Positions 1-7,449 of a stretch of DNA of 64,000 bases are shown piece after piece (position 1 is the stretch's first letter; every line of letters starts with the position of its first letter). The notes below the pieces were generated by a model. That model did no database searches. It was not told where the DNA came from and saw only the letters and a program-made list of their open reading frames with translations. A program made the translations under genes and the position numbers. Source of the DNA: Haemophilus parainfluenzae (GTDB lineage Bacteria > Pseudomonadota > Gammaproteobacteria > Enterobacterales > Pasteurellaceae); assembly GCF_900450995.1 (NCBI RefSeq), contig NZ_UGHY01000002.1, positions 694,501 to 758,500 of the forward strand. The letters are read 5' to 3'.

Positions 1-417
1 CGCAATCAATACAAAAGAAAGAATCACGCGGTTTGGTGAAGCCATACCTAATTGGTTGACGATAAAAGAATCAACCGTATTGGTGATCCCGTTTCCATAA
101 ATCAATAAAATTGGGAAGATCGCAAAGAAATATAATAAGGTAATTAATTTCCCTGCAGTCGGACCGAAATGTTCTTCTACCACTTCGGTAATATCACTGC
201 CCGGTTTAGAAGAAGACAAAACGAAATAAGCCAAACCACGATGCGCAAAATATGTCATTGGTCCGACTAAGATAGCCATTACCACTAATGGCCAGAAACC
301 GCCCATCCCTGCATTAATTGGTAAAAATAATACCCCTGCGCCCACCGCAGTACCAAATAAATTTAATACCCAAGCGGTATCAAATTTATTCCATTTTTTG
401 TTAATTGTAGTGCTCAT
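1..417 (-). CDS. sdaC: Serine/threonine transporter of the HAAAP family, N-terminal part (gene runs off the window)
   Basis: Inner-membrane amino acid:H+ symporter, probably serine. The reverse strand reads from ATG at 417 as [16 protein letters not shown] and gives 139 codons before the window edge. The region around residues 15-60 ([16 protein letters not shown], then a TYFAHRGL and a [11 protein letters not shown] motif) closely resembles E. coli SdaC. Three hydrophobic segments are visible. The C-terminal two thirds lie outside the window. TdcC-type threonine transporters share the family, so the substrate is inferred from similarity. Confidence 0.88.
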   Translation of the reverse strand, partial: MSTTINKKWNKFDTAWVLNLFGTAVGAGVLFLPINAGMGGFWPLVVMAILVGPMTYFAHRGLAYFVLSSSKPGSDITEVVEEHFGPTAGKLITLLYFFAIFPILLIYGNGITNTVDSFIVNQLGMASPNRVILSFVLIA

Positions 418-535
418 ACATCACCCTCTAAAGTTAAAATTATAAAATCGTTCATTTAATGACTATTCATTCATTAAATTAGTGGCTGCATTATGATGAG
501 AGTAGGGATTGATTGCAAAGTGCAAAATAATAAAG

Positions 536-551
536 TGTGATCTTGCTAACA
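536..551. promoter_or_regulatory. Candidate CRP site upstream of sdaC
   Basis: TGTGA-TCTTGC-TAACA matches the CRP half-site pattern TGTGA-N6-TCACA at eight of ten positions. It lies about 120 bp upstream of the sdaC start. Catabolite control of serine uptake would be consistent with the family, but the match is imperfect and no promoter was placed beside it. Confidence 0.35.
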
Positions 552-651
552 ATTTTATGTGACTTTTTTACATAAATATTTATCTAGATCAAAAAAGTGT
601 GGTGAAAAATTTAAGCACATTTTAAAGAGAAGAAAAATGACTGAATAATGA

Positions 652-684
652 AAAGAAAAAAGCCGCTAAATTTCTTTAGCGGCT
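652..684 (-). terminator. Intrinsic terminator of the tRNA-Phe/tRNA-Asn unit
   Basis: Read on the minus strand, a perfect stem AGCCGCTAAA / TTTAGCGGCT is followed by a T-rich run (651-660 on the plus strand is nearly all A). It lies 11 bp beyond the 3' end of tRNA-Asn. Confidence 0.85.
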
Positions 685-694
685 TCTTAGAATT

Positions 695-770
695 TGGCTC
701 CTCCTGCGGGACTCGAACCTGCGACATATGGATTAACAGTCCACCGTTCTACCGACTGAACTAAGGAGGA
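695..770 (-). tRNA. tRNA-Asn (anticodon GTT)
   Basis: A 76-nt cloverleaf with encoded CCA. The acceptor stem TCCTCCT pairs with AGGAGGA, the anticodon loop is CTGTTAA and the T-loop is GGTTCGAGTCC. It lies 2 bp downstream of tRNA-Phe and shares its promoter and terminator. Confidence 0.97.
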
Positions 771-772
771 AA

Positions 773-848
773 TGGTGCCTCGAGGCGGAATCGAACCACC
801 GACACGGGGATTTTCAATCCCCTGCTCTACCGACTGAGCTATCGAGGC
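773..848 (-). tRNA. tRNA-Phe (anticodon GAA)
   Basis: A 76-nt cloverleaf with encoded CCA. The acceptor stem GCCTCGA pairs with TCGAGGC, the anticodon loop is TTGAAAA and the T-loop is GGTTCGATTCC. It is first in a two-tRNA transcript with tRNA-Asn. Confidence 0.97.
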
Positions 849-884
849 GTTATCGTTATTGGCTACTGCCTGACAACGGAGCGT

Positions 885-913
885 ATTAAACTATTTTTTC
901 GGGTATCGGTCAA
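885..913 (-). promoter_or_regulatory. Sigma-70 promoter of the tRNA-Phe/tRNA-Asn unit
   Basis: On the minus strand TTGACC (913-908) is separated by 17 bp from TTTAAT (890-885). A short run then leads into the 5' end of tRNA-Phe at 848. Confidence 0.7.
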
Positions 914-1034
914 CAACTAAATTCAAAAAAAGTGAAAAATTTGGTGTGTTTGAATGGTTAATAACCAAAACGTCTATAAAAAGAACGCATTTTGAAAAAC
1001 TCAATCAAAAATAACCGCACTTTATAGAAAAAAT

Positions 1035-1064
1035 AATGCCCGAGAGAAAAGTCTTTCGGGCATT
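1035..1064 (-). terminator. Intrinsic terminator of the mltC operon
   Basis: On the minus strand the stem AATGCCCGA...TCGGGCATT is followed by ATTTTTT. It lies 17 bp beyond the mltC stop. A single uptake-sequence core (ACCGCACTT, about 1014) lies just downstream. Confidence 0.8.
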
Positions 1065-1081
1065 GTATTTAATTTCTGAAA

Positions 1082-2161
1082 TTATCGTCTTACACGGAAT
1101 TTCTTCTGCGCCGCATCAACTTTCAACAAGTAGTTTCTTGCTTGTGAAGATGGGTGTGCGGTCGTTAAAATACGATACACTTGTTCAGGATACATTTGGT
1201 TGATCTTATAGATCGCCTCATCTTTATCCTCATCGAATACACGTAATACTGCACCTGCACCACTGTTGTAAGCAGAAATCATTGCAAAACGTTTAGAGGT
1301 AGGATTCGTAATACCATCTAAATATTGATTTTGCAGAATCCATAAGTAAGAAACCCCCGCATCAATGTTATTTGCAGGATCATAAAGGTAACGCGCAGAT
1401 GGTTGTCCCCCCTTACCTTTCATCGCAAATACATCGCGACCTGCTGTGCTTGGTACCACTTGCATTAAGCCGATTGCATTCGCATAACTGATCGCATACG
1501 GGTTGAAGCTAGATTCTGTTTGCATAATACCTAAAATCAAGCTTTCATCAATGCCATAGCGTTCTGCGGCTTTACGGACTAATGGAATATATTTTTGTGC
1601 ACGCACCTCAACGTGGTTTGCAATCATTGAAATCACCACAAATTGCACGGTGTTACCATTTTGCAGGCGGCGAGTTTGTAATTTATTTTGAATTAAATAA
1701 GTCGCAAAGTTACTTGCAATCACTTGGTTAGCAATTTGCTGACCATTGTTATCCACCACCTGTCCTAATAAGAAAGGACGCGTACTGATCGGTACATCAC
1801 CAGAAGCGAATAAGTCGATGCCTTTCGCATCCGAGCCCATCAATAAAGTATGGACAATCGCATTATGTAAGCGATTAAGATCTTGTTGAGTTTCAACAAT
1901 AATCGTACCTTCATCAAAGCTTACGTGACTACGCGTATAAAAAGAGTCTGTATATTTCACGTAGTCTTTACGGCTCGCCACTAAAAGCTCATTTACCCCC
2001 CAAATACGATCGATATTATGGGAGAATTGACCTGTTAAAATATCTAAGCCTTGTGTGTCTTTTGAAAACACTTCGTCATAATTAATACCACGTCGATGGG
2101 TTGGCGAGTCGCTACAAGCATATAAAAGTGGAAGTAGCGCCAATAATAAATACTTTTTCAT
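1082..2161 (-). CDS. mltC: Membrane-bound lytic murein transglycosylase C
   Basis: Cleaves the glycan strands of peptidoglycan, forming 1,6-anhydromuropeptides, at the inner face of the outer membrane. The 359-residue product begins with a lipoprotein signal ([16 protein letters not shown], lipid-modified Cys16). After an N-terminal DUF3393-type region comes the SLT domain with the catalytic-Glu motif [15 protein letters not shown] (about residues 210-225), then [11 protein letters not shown] and [11 protein letters not shown]. Length matches the family. It ends the mutY-yggX-mltC transcript, 9 bp after yggX. Confidence 0.95.
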   Translation of the reverse strand: MKKYLLLALLPLLYACSDSPTHRRGINYDEVFSKDTQGLDILTGQFSHNIDRIWGVNELLVASRKDYVKYTDSFYTRSHVSFDEGTIIVETQQDLNRLHNAIVHTLLMGSDAKGIDLFASGDVPISTRPFLLGQVVDNNGQQIANQVIASNFATYLIQNKLQTRRLQNGNTVQFVVISMIANHVEVRAQKYIPLVRKAAERYGIDESLILGIMQTESSFNPYAISYANAIGLMQVVPSTAGRDVFAMKGKGGQPSARYLYDPANNIDAGVSYLWILQNQYLDGITNPTSKRFAMISAYNSGAGAVLRVFDEDKDEAIYKINQMYPEQVYRILTTAHPSSQARNYLLKVDAAQKKFRVRR

Positions 2162-2170
2162 AATCTTTTG

Positions 2171-2443
2171 TTATTTAGCTGGGGGAACGTAACCTTCAAT
2201 ATGCACATCTTTGCCTTCAAATAAGAAATTCACCATTTCTTCTTCTAATAATTTACGATGTTCGGCATTCATCATATTGAGTTTTTTCTCGTTCACTAAC
2301 ATGGTTTGCTTTTTGATCCATTCACCCCATGCTTGTTTACTAATTGAATTAAAAATACGTTTACCTAATTCACCGGGATACAGTTGAAAATCCAACCCTT
2401 CTGCATCTTTTTTCAAATATTCGCAAAAAACGGTTCTAGCCAT
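2171..2443 (-). CDS. yggX: Probable Fe(2+)-trafficking protein YggX
   Basis: Small cytosolic protein that helps protect Fe-S clusters from oxidation and iron starvation. The 90-residue product has the family start [18 protein letters not shown] with the conserved Cys7, and the central [12 protein letters not shown] motif. Its start overlaps the mutY stop by 8 bp, the usual mutY-yggX coupling in gamma-proteobacteria. Confidence 0.95.
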   Translation of the reverse strand: MARTVFCEYLKKDAEGLDFQLYPGELGKRIFNSISKQAWGEWIKKQTMLVNEKKLNMMNAEHRKLLEEEMVNFLFEGKDVHIEGYVPPAK

Positions 2444-3554
2444 AATAATTCCTTACAAATTGCGTTAATAAATTTTTCACAGGCTGAGCTAACCCGATCT
2501 GTTCAGGTGACGTTGGATCATACCAATATTTGACCGCACTTAATAGACCAGATCGAGATTCTTTTCCTTTTTCTGACAATTTTTTCCAATCTGAACGATC
2601 GCCCTCTTCAGATTTTAGATCAACCTCAACATAAATAGGATGAATGTCTAAGTGAAAATGGCTAAAGGTATGACGAAAAGTCACCCATTCTTGATACTCA
2701 GTAATCCCTTGTTCTTTCAGATAATTCAGCAATGTTTGTTTATCATCAAACTGAGGAAAACAATATAATCCACCCCATAAGCCTTTGCTTTCACGCTGTT
2801 CTAACCAGACTTTTCCTTGATAAGATAAAATCAAAAAATAGCTTTGTTTTTCCGGTAAGGATTTTTTCGTTTTTTTTCCTGGAAAATTCGCCCACTTTTC
2901 AAATTTATTAGCTAAGCAATCCTTACTTAGAGGACAAAGATCACATTTAGGTTTTGTTCGAGTACAAATAGCCGAACCAATATCCATCATCGCTTGATTA
3001 AATTCAGCGACTCTCGTTGTTGGGGTAACCTGTTCGCTCAACTGCCATAATTGATTTTCAACTTTCTTCTCGCCAGGCCAACCTTCAACAGCAAAATAAC
3101 GAGAAAGTACACGTTTTACATTGCCGTCTAAAATCGGATAAGGTTGATTTTGCACAGAAGATAAAATTGCCCCTGCTGTCGATCGCCCTACGCCTGTTAA
3201 TGCCCAAACTTGCTCAAATTGCGTAGGAAATTCGCCTTGATATTCATCTCTAATAGTTTGAGCCGCTTTATGTAAATTTCTCGCACGGGCGTAATAACCT
3301 AACCCCGTCCACAGATGTAACACTTCATCTTGCGAAGCATTGGCAAGTGCGGTCACATTAGGAAAGGTTTTGATAAAGCGCTCAAAATAAGGGATCACCG
3401 TAGCAACTTGAGTTTGTTGTAACATCACTTCAGAAAGCCAAACTCCATAAAGGGTTTTATTTTGTTGCCAAGGCAAATTTTTGCGCCCAAGCTTTTCATA
3501 CCATTGTAGAACTGAATGGGCAAAAGGGGCATCAACAGAGGATTGGGCTAACAT
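2436..3554 (-). CDS. mutY: A/G-specific adenine DNA glycosylase
   Basis: Removes adenine mispaired with 8-oxoguanine. The 372-residue product carries the helix-hairpin-helix ([12 protein letters not shown], about 120-131) and the catalytic Asp region ([11 protein letters not shown]). A four-cysteine Fe-S loop ([17 protein letters not shown], about 198-214) follows, then a C-terminal NUDIX-like domain for 8-oxoG recognition. ATG at 3554 follows an AGGAAAG ribosome site. First gene of the mutY-yggX-mltC unit, divergent from rpmE. Confidence 0.96.
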   Translation of the reverse strand: MLAQSSVDAPFAHSVLQWYEKLGRKNLPWQQNKTLYGVWLSEVMLQQTQVATVIPYFERFIKTFPNVTALANASQDEVLHLWTGLGYYARARNLHKAAQTIRDEYQGEFPTQFEQVWALTGVGRSTAGAILSSVQNQPYPILDGNVKRVLSRYFAVEGWPGEKKVENQLWQLSEQVTPTTRVAEFNQAMMDIGSAICTRTKPKCDLCPLSKDCLANKFEKWANFPGKKTKKSLPEKQSYFLILSYQGKVWLEQRESKGLWGGLYCFPQFDDKQTLLNYLKEQGITEYQEWVTFRHTFSHFHLDIHPIYVEVDLKSEEGDRSDWKKLSEKGKESRSGLLSAVKYWYDPTSPEQIGLAQPVKNLLTQFVRNYYG

Positions 3555-3621
3555 AACTTTCCTAAAGTACGGTCAAAATAAGCAAAAATTTTGTGATGAT
3601 TTTATCACTAAAGCACACCAC

Positions 3622-3649
3622 TTGATCAATTTGATTTTTTCAGTATAAT
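3622..3649 (+). promoter_or_regulatory. Sigma-70 promoter of rpmE
   Basis: TTGATC (3622-3627), a 16-bp spacer and a perfect TATAAT (3644-3649). The predicted transcript carries a leader of about 90 nt before rpmE. Confidence 0.75.
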
Positions 3650-3656
3650 TCGCAGT

Positions 3657-3740
3657 CTATTTGGTGCCGGATTGTCGGTGATTATTAACTCACGCGGTGT
3701 AAGTGGAAAGCATTTATAGCGGCGTGGCTTCAATTTGAGG
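3657..3740 (+). promoter_or_regulatory. Candidate structured leader of rpmE
   Basis: The untranslated stretch between the rpmE promoter and its start is about 85 nt. It contains short complementary blocks such as GCCGGATTGTCGGTG and CGCGGTGTAAG. Autogenous leader control of L31 is known in E. coli, and an L31 leader motif has been described in gamma-proteobacteria. The match here rests on position and leader length only. Confidence 0.3.
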
Positions 3741-3746
3741 TTTTCT

Positions 3747-3959
3747 ATGAAACAAGGTATTCATCCAGAATATAAAGAGATTACTGCAACTTGTTCTTGC
3801 GGTAACGTGATCAAAACTCGTTCAACTTTAGGCAAAGACATCAACCTTGATGTGTGCGGTAGCTGCCACCCATTCTACACTGGTAAACAACGTGTTGTTG
3901 ATACTGGTGGTCGTGTTGAACGCTTTAACAGCCGTTTCAAAATCCCAGGTACAAAATAA
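3747..3959 (+). CDS. rpmE: 50S ribosomal protein L31 (zinc-binding type)
   Basis: Component of the large subunit bridging to the 30S head. The 70 residues start [16 protein letters not shown] and carry the CxC...CxxC zinc ligands (Cys16, Cys18, Cys37, Cys40), so this is the C+ zinc form. The ATG at 3747 gives the standard length; an upstream in-frame ATG at 3735 would add four residues and is not favoured. Followed directly by a strong terminator. Confidence 0.97.
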   Translation: MKQGIHPEYKEITATCSCGNVIKTRSTLGKDINLDVCGSCHPFYTGKQRVVDTGGRVERFNSRFKIPGTK

Positions 3960-3976
3960 TTTGAATCTGTGTGAAG

Positions 3977-4002
3977 AACCCTGCCTATGCAGGGTTTTTT
4001 AT
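3977..4002 (+). terminator. Intrinsic terminator of rpmE
   Basis: AACCCTGC-CTAT-GCAGGGTT stem followed by TTTTATT, 17 bp after the rpmE stop. Confidence 0.88.
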
Positions 4003-4041
4003 TATCTGAAATTCACCATTTTTCAAATTCAATCAATAAAA

Positions 4042-4056
4042 AAGTACGGTCAAAAT
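4042..4056 (+). repeat. Left arm of an uptake-sequence dyad split by IS copy 1
   Basis: AAGTACGGTCAAAAT is an uptake sequence with one core change (AAGTaCGGT). With the target duplication AAAT removed it joins the right arm at 5305-5318. The two form a stem AAAAGTaCGGTC / GACCGCACTTTT with a 6-nt loop, the usual bidirectional dyad between convergent genes (here rpmE and the TonB receptor). Confidence 0.75.
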
Positions 4057-4114
4057 TGATCTGCTCCCCAAAAGTTGGACTCAACAAACCAACAATTGAG
4101 GTGCAGATTTTTTT

Positions 4115-4468
4115 ATGGGTAAACACTACACAATCGAATTTAAATTACAGGCTCTTCAACCTATTTTGAATGAGAAAATGAGTATTAGAGAAGCTGCTCG
4201 TTTTTACAATATTCCTTCCAACGCCCTAGTCGGGACATGGTTGAAACGGTTTGAAAAAAGTGGCATAAAAGGACTTATTCCCCGTAAACCATCAGGACGA
4301 CCGCCAATGAAACCTAAATACGCCAGAATGCCTCCTCCACCCAAAACAGAAGAAGGCCGTTTACGCCTGAGAATTTTACAGCTTGAAGCGGAGGTAGCCT
4401 ACCTAAAGGAGTTGAGAAGGCTCAGACTTCAGGACGAAGCCGAGCAACGGAAATTATCCAAAGGTTAA
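4115..4468 (+). CDS. IS3-family transposase OrfA (HTH protein), copy 1
   Basis: 117 residues. The N-terminal helix-turn-helix (FKLQALQPIL...SIREAARFYNIPSNALVGTWLKRFE) binds the IS ends. A C-terminal leucine-zipper-like coil (LRLRILQLEAEVAYLKELRRL, about 85-105) is typical of OrfA. OrfB lies in the -1 frame and the two overlap, so the active enzyme is probably an OrfAB fusion made by frameshifting. It differs from copy 2 at a few residues (Glu20 versus Gly20). Confidence 0.93.
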   Translation: MGKHYTIEFKLQALQPILNEKMSIREAARFYNIPSNALVGTWLKRFEKSGIKGLIPRKPSGRPPMKPKYARMPPPPKTEEGRLRLRILQLEAEVAYLKELRRLRLQDEAEQRKLSKG

Positions 4469-5274
4469 GAACACGCTATCCATTAAAATGGCTTTTAGGC
4501 TTTTCACAGTTAGCGCGTAGTACGTTTTTTGCTAAACTTCAGATTAAACCGGATAAGGATGAGCAGCTGAAAAAGGCCATTAAACGCATCAAAGCCAATC
4601 ATCCTGATTATGGCTACCGACGTGTTCATGCCAGCTTGCCAGGCGTGAATCATAAAAAAGTTCAACGTTTAATGCAGACACTTGGGCTTCAAGTGCGGTC
4701 AAGAAAAAGCAAGAAATTTACCACCTATCGAGGCACGATAGGGGTGATTGCACCGAATCATCTTGAACGCGATTTTAGTGCAACGGCCCCGAAACAAAAA
4801 TGGGTGACCGATATCACAGAGTTTAAGGCGAAAGATGGGAGTAAAGTCTATTTATCTCCAATTTTAGACTTATTTAACAATGAGATAGTCTCCTATAACC
4901 TCAGCTATTCCCCAAACTGGGCGCAAGTAGAGGACATGTTAATGCAAGCCGTCAAAGGATTAAATAAAGCTTGTGGTGTCATTTTACATTCAGACCAAGG
5001 CTGGCAATATCAAATGGTAGCTTATCGTCAAATCTTGGCTGAACATGGCATCATTCAAAGTATGTCGAGAAAAGGGAATTGCTTAGATAACGCCGCAATG
5101 GAAAGTTTCTTTGGGCGATTAAAAACAGAATGTTTTTATGGTCGGGAATTTAAAACAAAAGAAGAGATAGTTGATGCTGTCATAAATTATTTGGATTACT
5201 ATAATCACCGACGGATTCAACTAAAATTAAAAGGACTGAGTCCGATACAATATCGAAAACAATCCTTTAAATAA
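4453..5274 (+). CDS. IS3-family transposase OrfB (DDE integrase domain), copy 1
   Basis: Catalytic half of the transposase, open in the -1 frame from inside the end of orfA (ATT at 4453; no strong independent start) to 5274. It has the HTH_21-like region YGYRRVHASLPG, then the rve core with catalytic residues in WVTDITEF, HSDQGWQY and NAAMESFFGRLKTE. It ends YNHRRIQLKLKGLSPIQYR. Normally made as an OrfAB fusion. The first ATG/GTG/TTG start in this frame is the TTG at 4636, which would drop part of the domain. Confidence 0.88.
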   Translation: MIQRLRTRYPLKWLLGFSQLARSTFFAKLQIKPDKDEQLKKAIKRIKANHPDYGYRRVHASLPGVNHKKVQRLMQTLGLQVRSRKSKKFTTYRGTIGVIAPNHLERDFSATAPKQKWVTDITEFKAKDGSKVYLSPILDLFNNEIVSYNLSYSPNWAQVEDMLMQAVKGLNKACGVILHSDQGWQYQMVAYRQILAEHGIIQSMSRKGNCLDNAAMESFFGRLKTECFYGREFKTKEEIVDAVINYLDYYNHRRIQLKLKGLSPIQYRKQSFK

Positions 5275-5304
5275 CAGTCTAACTTTTTGGGGTCAGATCA
5301 AAAT

Positions 5305-5318
5305 CGACCGCACTTTTA
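5305..5318 (-). repeat. Right arm of the uptake-sequence dyad split by IS copy 1
   Basis: CGACCGCACTTTTA is an uptake-sequence core in reverse orientation, directly after the AAAT duplication. It is the intact partner of the left arm at 4042-4056 and precedes the TonB receptor 3' end. Confidence 0.75.
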
Positions 5319-5346
5319 ATTCCCTGTTAAGCAATTAGAGATTTAT

Positions 5347-7305
5347 TTAAAAGGTATAATTAACATTTAAACGAATGTCTCGACCTGGTTCAGGCAATGT
5401 TGATACGCCTGCACGTTGGCTATGGCTTCGATAATATTTGTTAAACGCATTATCTAAAGCAAGATTCACATTAATACTTTCAGTCGGTTTCCATGTAATA
5501 TAGAAATCACTTACTCCATATCCTGGACGTTTAGTGGTTGTTGCACCACCGCCACGGTTATTCGTTGTAGCATCGTAACTGGTATGTTGTACGAAACGAC
5601 CTTTCCAGCCAATTTCAATATCAGGTTGAGTAAAGCGATAAGACACACCTGTAGTCCAAGTACGTCCAATTGGAATAGCAGTCACGGTGCTATCTACTGT
5701 TCTGCCATCTAACTCAGGTTTACTATAAGCCACGCCTGCACGTAATGTTAAACCTTCATATTTATAAGCTGCACCGACTTCATACCCATGATTTCTTAGT
5801 TTACCTGCATTTTGAATTTCATAAAAACCCGGGCGTATTTGTGTAAATGCATGTGTATCTTTTACCGTTTGCCAGAAATAGCTTCCATTTAAGGATAAAT
5901 TATCGGCAAGTTTGTAATTGAAGCCCACTTCTGCATTACGGGATTTCTCTGGTTTAATATTTGATGCAATTGAGTAAACGGCTGAGCGACCTCGAGTTGA
6001 ACCTGAAGATAGCATCACTTCATGGAAACGAGGGCTTCGTGTTGCATAGTTTAAGCTCGCATTAAAACTTAGATCATTATTTACTTCGTAAATTAAGCCA
6101 ACACTTGGATTCACACTGCCTTTGTGAGATTTTTTACCATTCATTGCTCGGAAATCAAAATGATCATAACGTAATCCAGTTGTTAAGGTAAAAGCGCCTA
6201 AGCCCCAAATACCTTCTGCATAAACACCTACATCACGTTTCTTTTGAGTTTTCATTTGAACACCGTTTTGTACGGTTAGCGAATTAGGTTTACCCTCTTG
6301 ATCACGATAATTCACACCGTATTTAATAAGATGAGACTGACCCACTGCGCTTTCTAAATTTAAATTTGCACCATTCGCAATTAAGCGTGTTTTCGAATTC
6401 TCACTTGGCTCTTTACGATTAATCACAGAATGATATACATTAGCTTTAGCGTGCGTCACAAAGCCCATGTTCTTACCATTCCATTCTAAATTAGTCGTAT
6501 CATTTTGCGTAATACGATAGCGAGGGGCATTATTTGCAGCATTATTATCTTGTGCGAAATCAAATTCTTCACGAAGTGCACGAACACCATAATGACGTTC
6601 TTGACGATGACTGACTTCAATTCTGTGATTTTCATTCAAATCAAAACCAAACTTAGCCAATAAACCACGCTGTCCCAATGCACTATTTTTAACTTTATAT
6701 CCGTTACCGGCTTTATAGTCACGCTCTGTTACAAAATTAGCAGAAATTAACGCATCTACAGGCCCAGCTTTAGAATAAGCGGTTGCCCCTTTAGACCACC
6801 CACTATTTGAACTTACACCTGCGTGAACTTTGAAGCCAATATCTTGTCCTTCTTTGAGCAAATCTTTTGCACTTACTGTTTCTGCAACAATCGCACCGCT
6901 TGTTGCCCCAATACCAGCGCTTGCTGATCCCGTCCCTTTTTGCACATCAACACGTTTTAATAAAGACGGATCAAACATAAAACGACCTTGATGATGGAAT
7001 AATTGTGCATCAGTATAAGCACCATCAATTTTCACATCAACTTGATCTTGCCCCATACCACGGATCGTAAACCATTGTGATGTACCACGGCCGCCACCAA
7101 AATTAATTGCTGGTTCATCTTTTAATAAACCTTTTAATTCAGTCTCAGTGCTACGCTCCATTATTTTTGTCGTAATCACATTGGTTTTACTTTTTGCCCC
7201 GCTATTTTCAGAAACAACATTGATCACATCTAATTGTTCTTCAGCTTGGACATTAGCTGCAATAAACACAGCAAGTGGCAATAAGGCAAAATTTGCTTTC
7301 TTCAT
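5347..7305 (-). CDS. TonB-dependent outer-membrane receptor, probably heme/hemoglobin type
   Basis: 652 residues. A signal peptide (MKKANFALLPLAVFIAANVQA) is followed by a TonB-box-like DVINVV segment and a plug domain (about 35-150; FTIRGMGQDQVDVKIDG, FDPSLLKRVDVQKG). The 22-strand barrel ends in an aromatic residue (LNVNYTF). The plug resembles the TonB-hemin receptor family, but no FRAP/NPNL heme signature was seen, so the ligand is uncertain. A Fur-like box precedes the gene. The 3' side faces IS copy 1. Confidence 0.85.
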   Translation of the reverse strand: MKKANFALLPLAVFIAANVQAEEQLDVINVVSENSGAKSKTNVITTKIMERSTETELKGLLKDEPAINFGGGRGTSQWFTIRGMGQDQVDVKIDGAYTDAQLFHHQGRFMFDPSLLKRVDVQKGTGSASAGIGATSGAIVAETVSAKDLLKEGQDIGFKVHAGVSSNSGWSKGATAYSKAGPVDALISANFVTERDYKAGNGYKVKNSALGQRGLLAKFGFDLNENHRIEVSHRQERHYGVRALREEFDFAQDNNAANNAPRYRITQNDTTNLEWNGKNMGFVTHAKANVYHSVINRKEPSENSKTRLIANGANLNLESAVGQSHLIKYGVNYRDQEGKPNSLTVQNGVQMKTQKKRDVGVYAEGIWGLGAFTLTTGLRYDHFDFRAMNGKKSHKGSVNPSVGLIYEVNNDLSFNASLNYATRSPRFHEVMLSSGSTRGRSAVYSIASNIKPEKSRNAEVGFNYKLADNLSLNGSYFWQTVKDTHAFTQIRPGFYEIQNAGKLRNHGYEVGAAYKYEGLTLRAGVAYSKPELDGRTVDSTVTAIPIGRTWTTGVSYRFTQPDIEIGWKGRFVQHTSYDATTNNRGGGATTTKRPGYGVSDFYITWKPTESINVNLALDNAFNKYYRSHSQRAGVSTLPEPGRDIRLNVNYTF

Positions 7306-7330
7306 AAGTACACCCTTAATAAAAATTAAA

Positions 7331-7349
7331 ATGATAATGATTATTGCTT
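7331..7349 (-). promoter_or_regulatory. Fur box of the heme-type TonB receptor
   Basis: ATGATAATGATTATTGCTT matches the GATAAT-repeat Fur consensus (GATAATGATTATTGC core). It lies about 26 bp upstream of the receptor start, implying repression by Fe2+-Fur. Confidence 0.72.
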
Positions 7350-7404
7350 ATTTCATATGTTAAGTCAAAATTTCTTTGTGTTTTTGTTGTCTAACTTAAT
7401 TACA

Positions 7405-7432
7405 CAAAAAAAGCCCTGTATAAACAGGGCTT
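7405..7432 (-). terminator. Intrinsic terminator of the catecholate-type TonB receptor
   Basis: On the minus strand AAGCCCTG-TTTATA-CAGGGCTT is followed by TTTTTTGTG, 18 bp past the receptor stop. Confidence 0.87.
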
Positions 7433-7449
7433 CAGTCATCTATTCTTAA

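Larger units (their letters stand above)
4057..5300 (+). mobile_element. IS3-family (IS150-like) insertion sequence, copy 1
   Basis: 1244 bp with imperfect terminal inverted repeats of about 25 bp: left TGATCTGCTCCCCAAAAGTT, right (complement) TGATCTGACCCCAAAAAGTT. The ends are TG...CA. The direct flanking repeat is AAAT (4053-4056 and 5301-5304). It carries orfA and orfB in a -1 overlapping arrangement with the DDE motif intact, so it looks potentially active. Nearly identical to copy 2 at 13080-14323. It contains one internal uptake-sequence core (AAGTGCGGT at 4691). Confidence 0.93.

Noticed and set aside
7148..7363. Plus-strand ORF opposite the heme-type receptor start
   Set aside because: Shadow of the receptor gene crossing its Fur box; no ribosome site or family.
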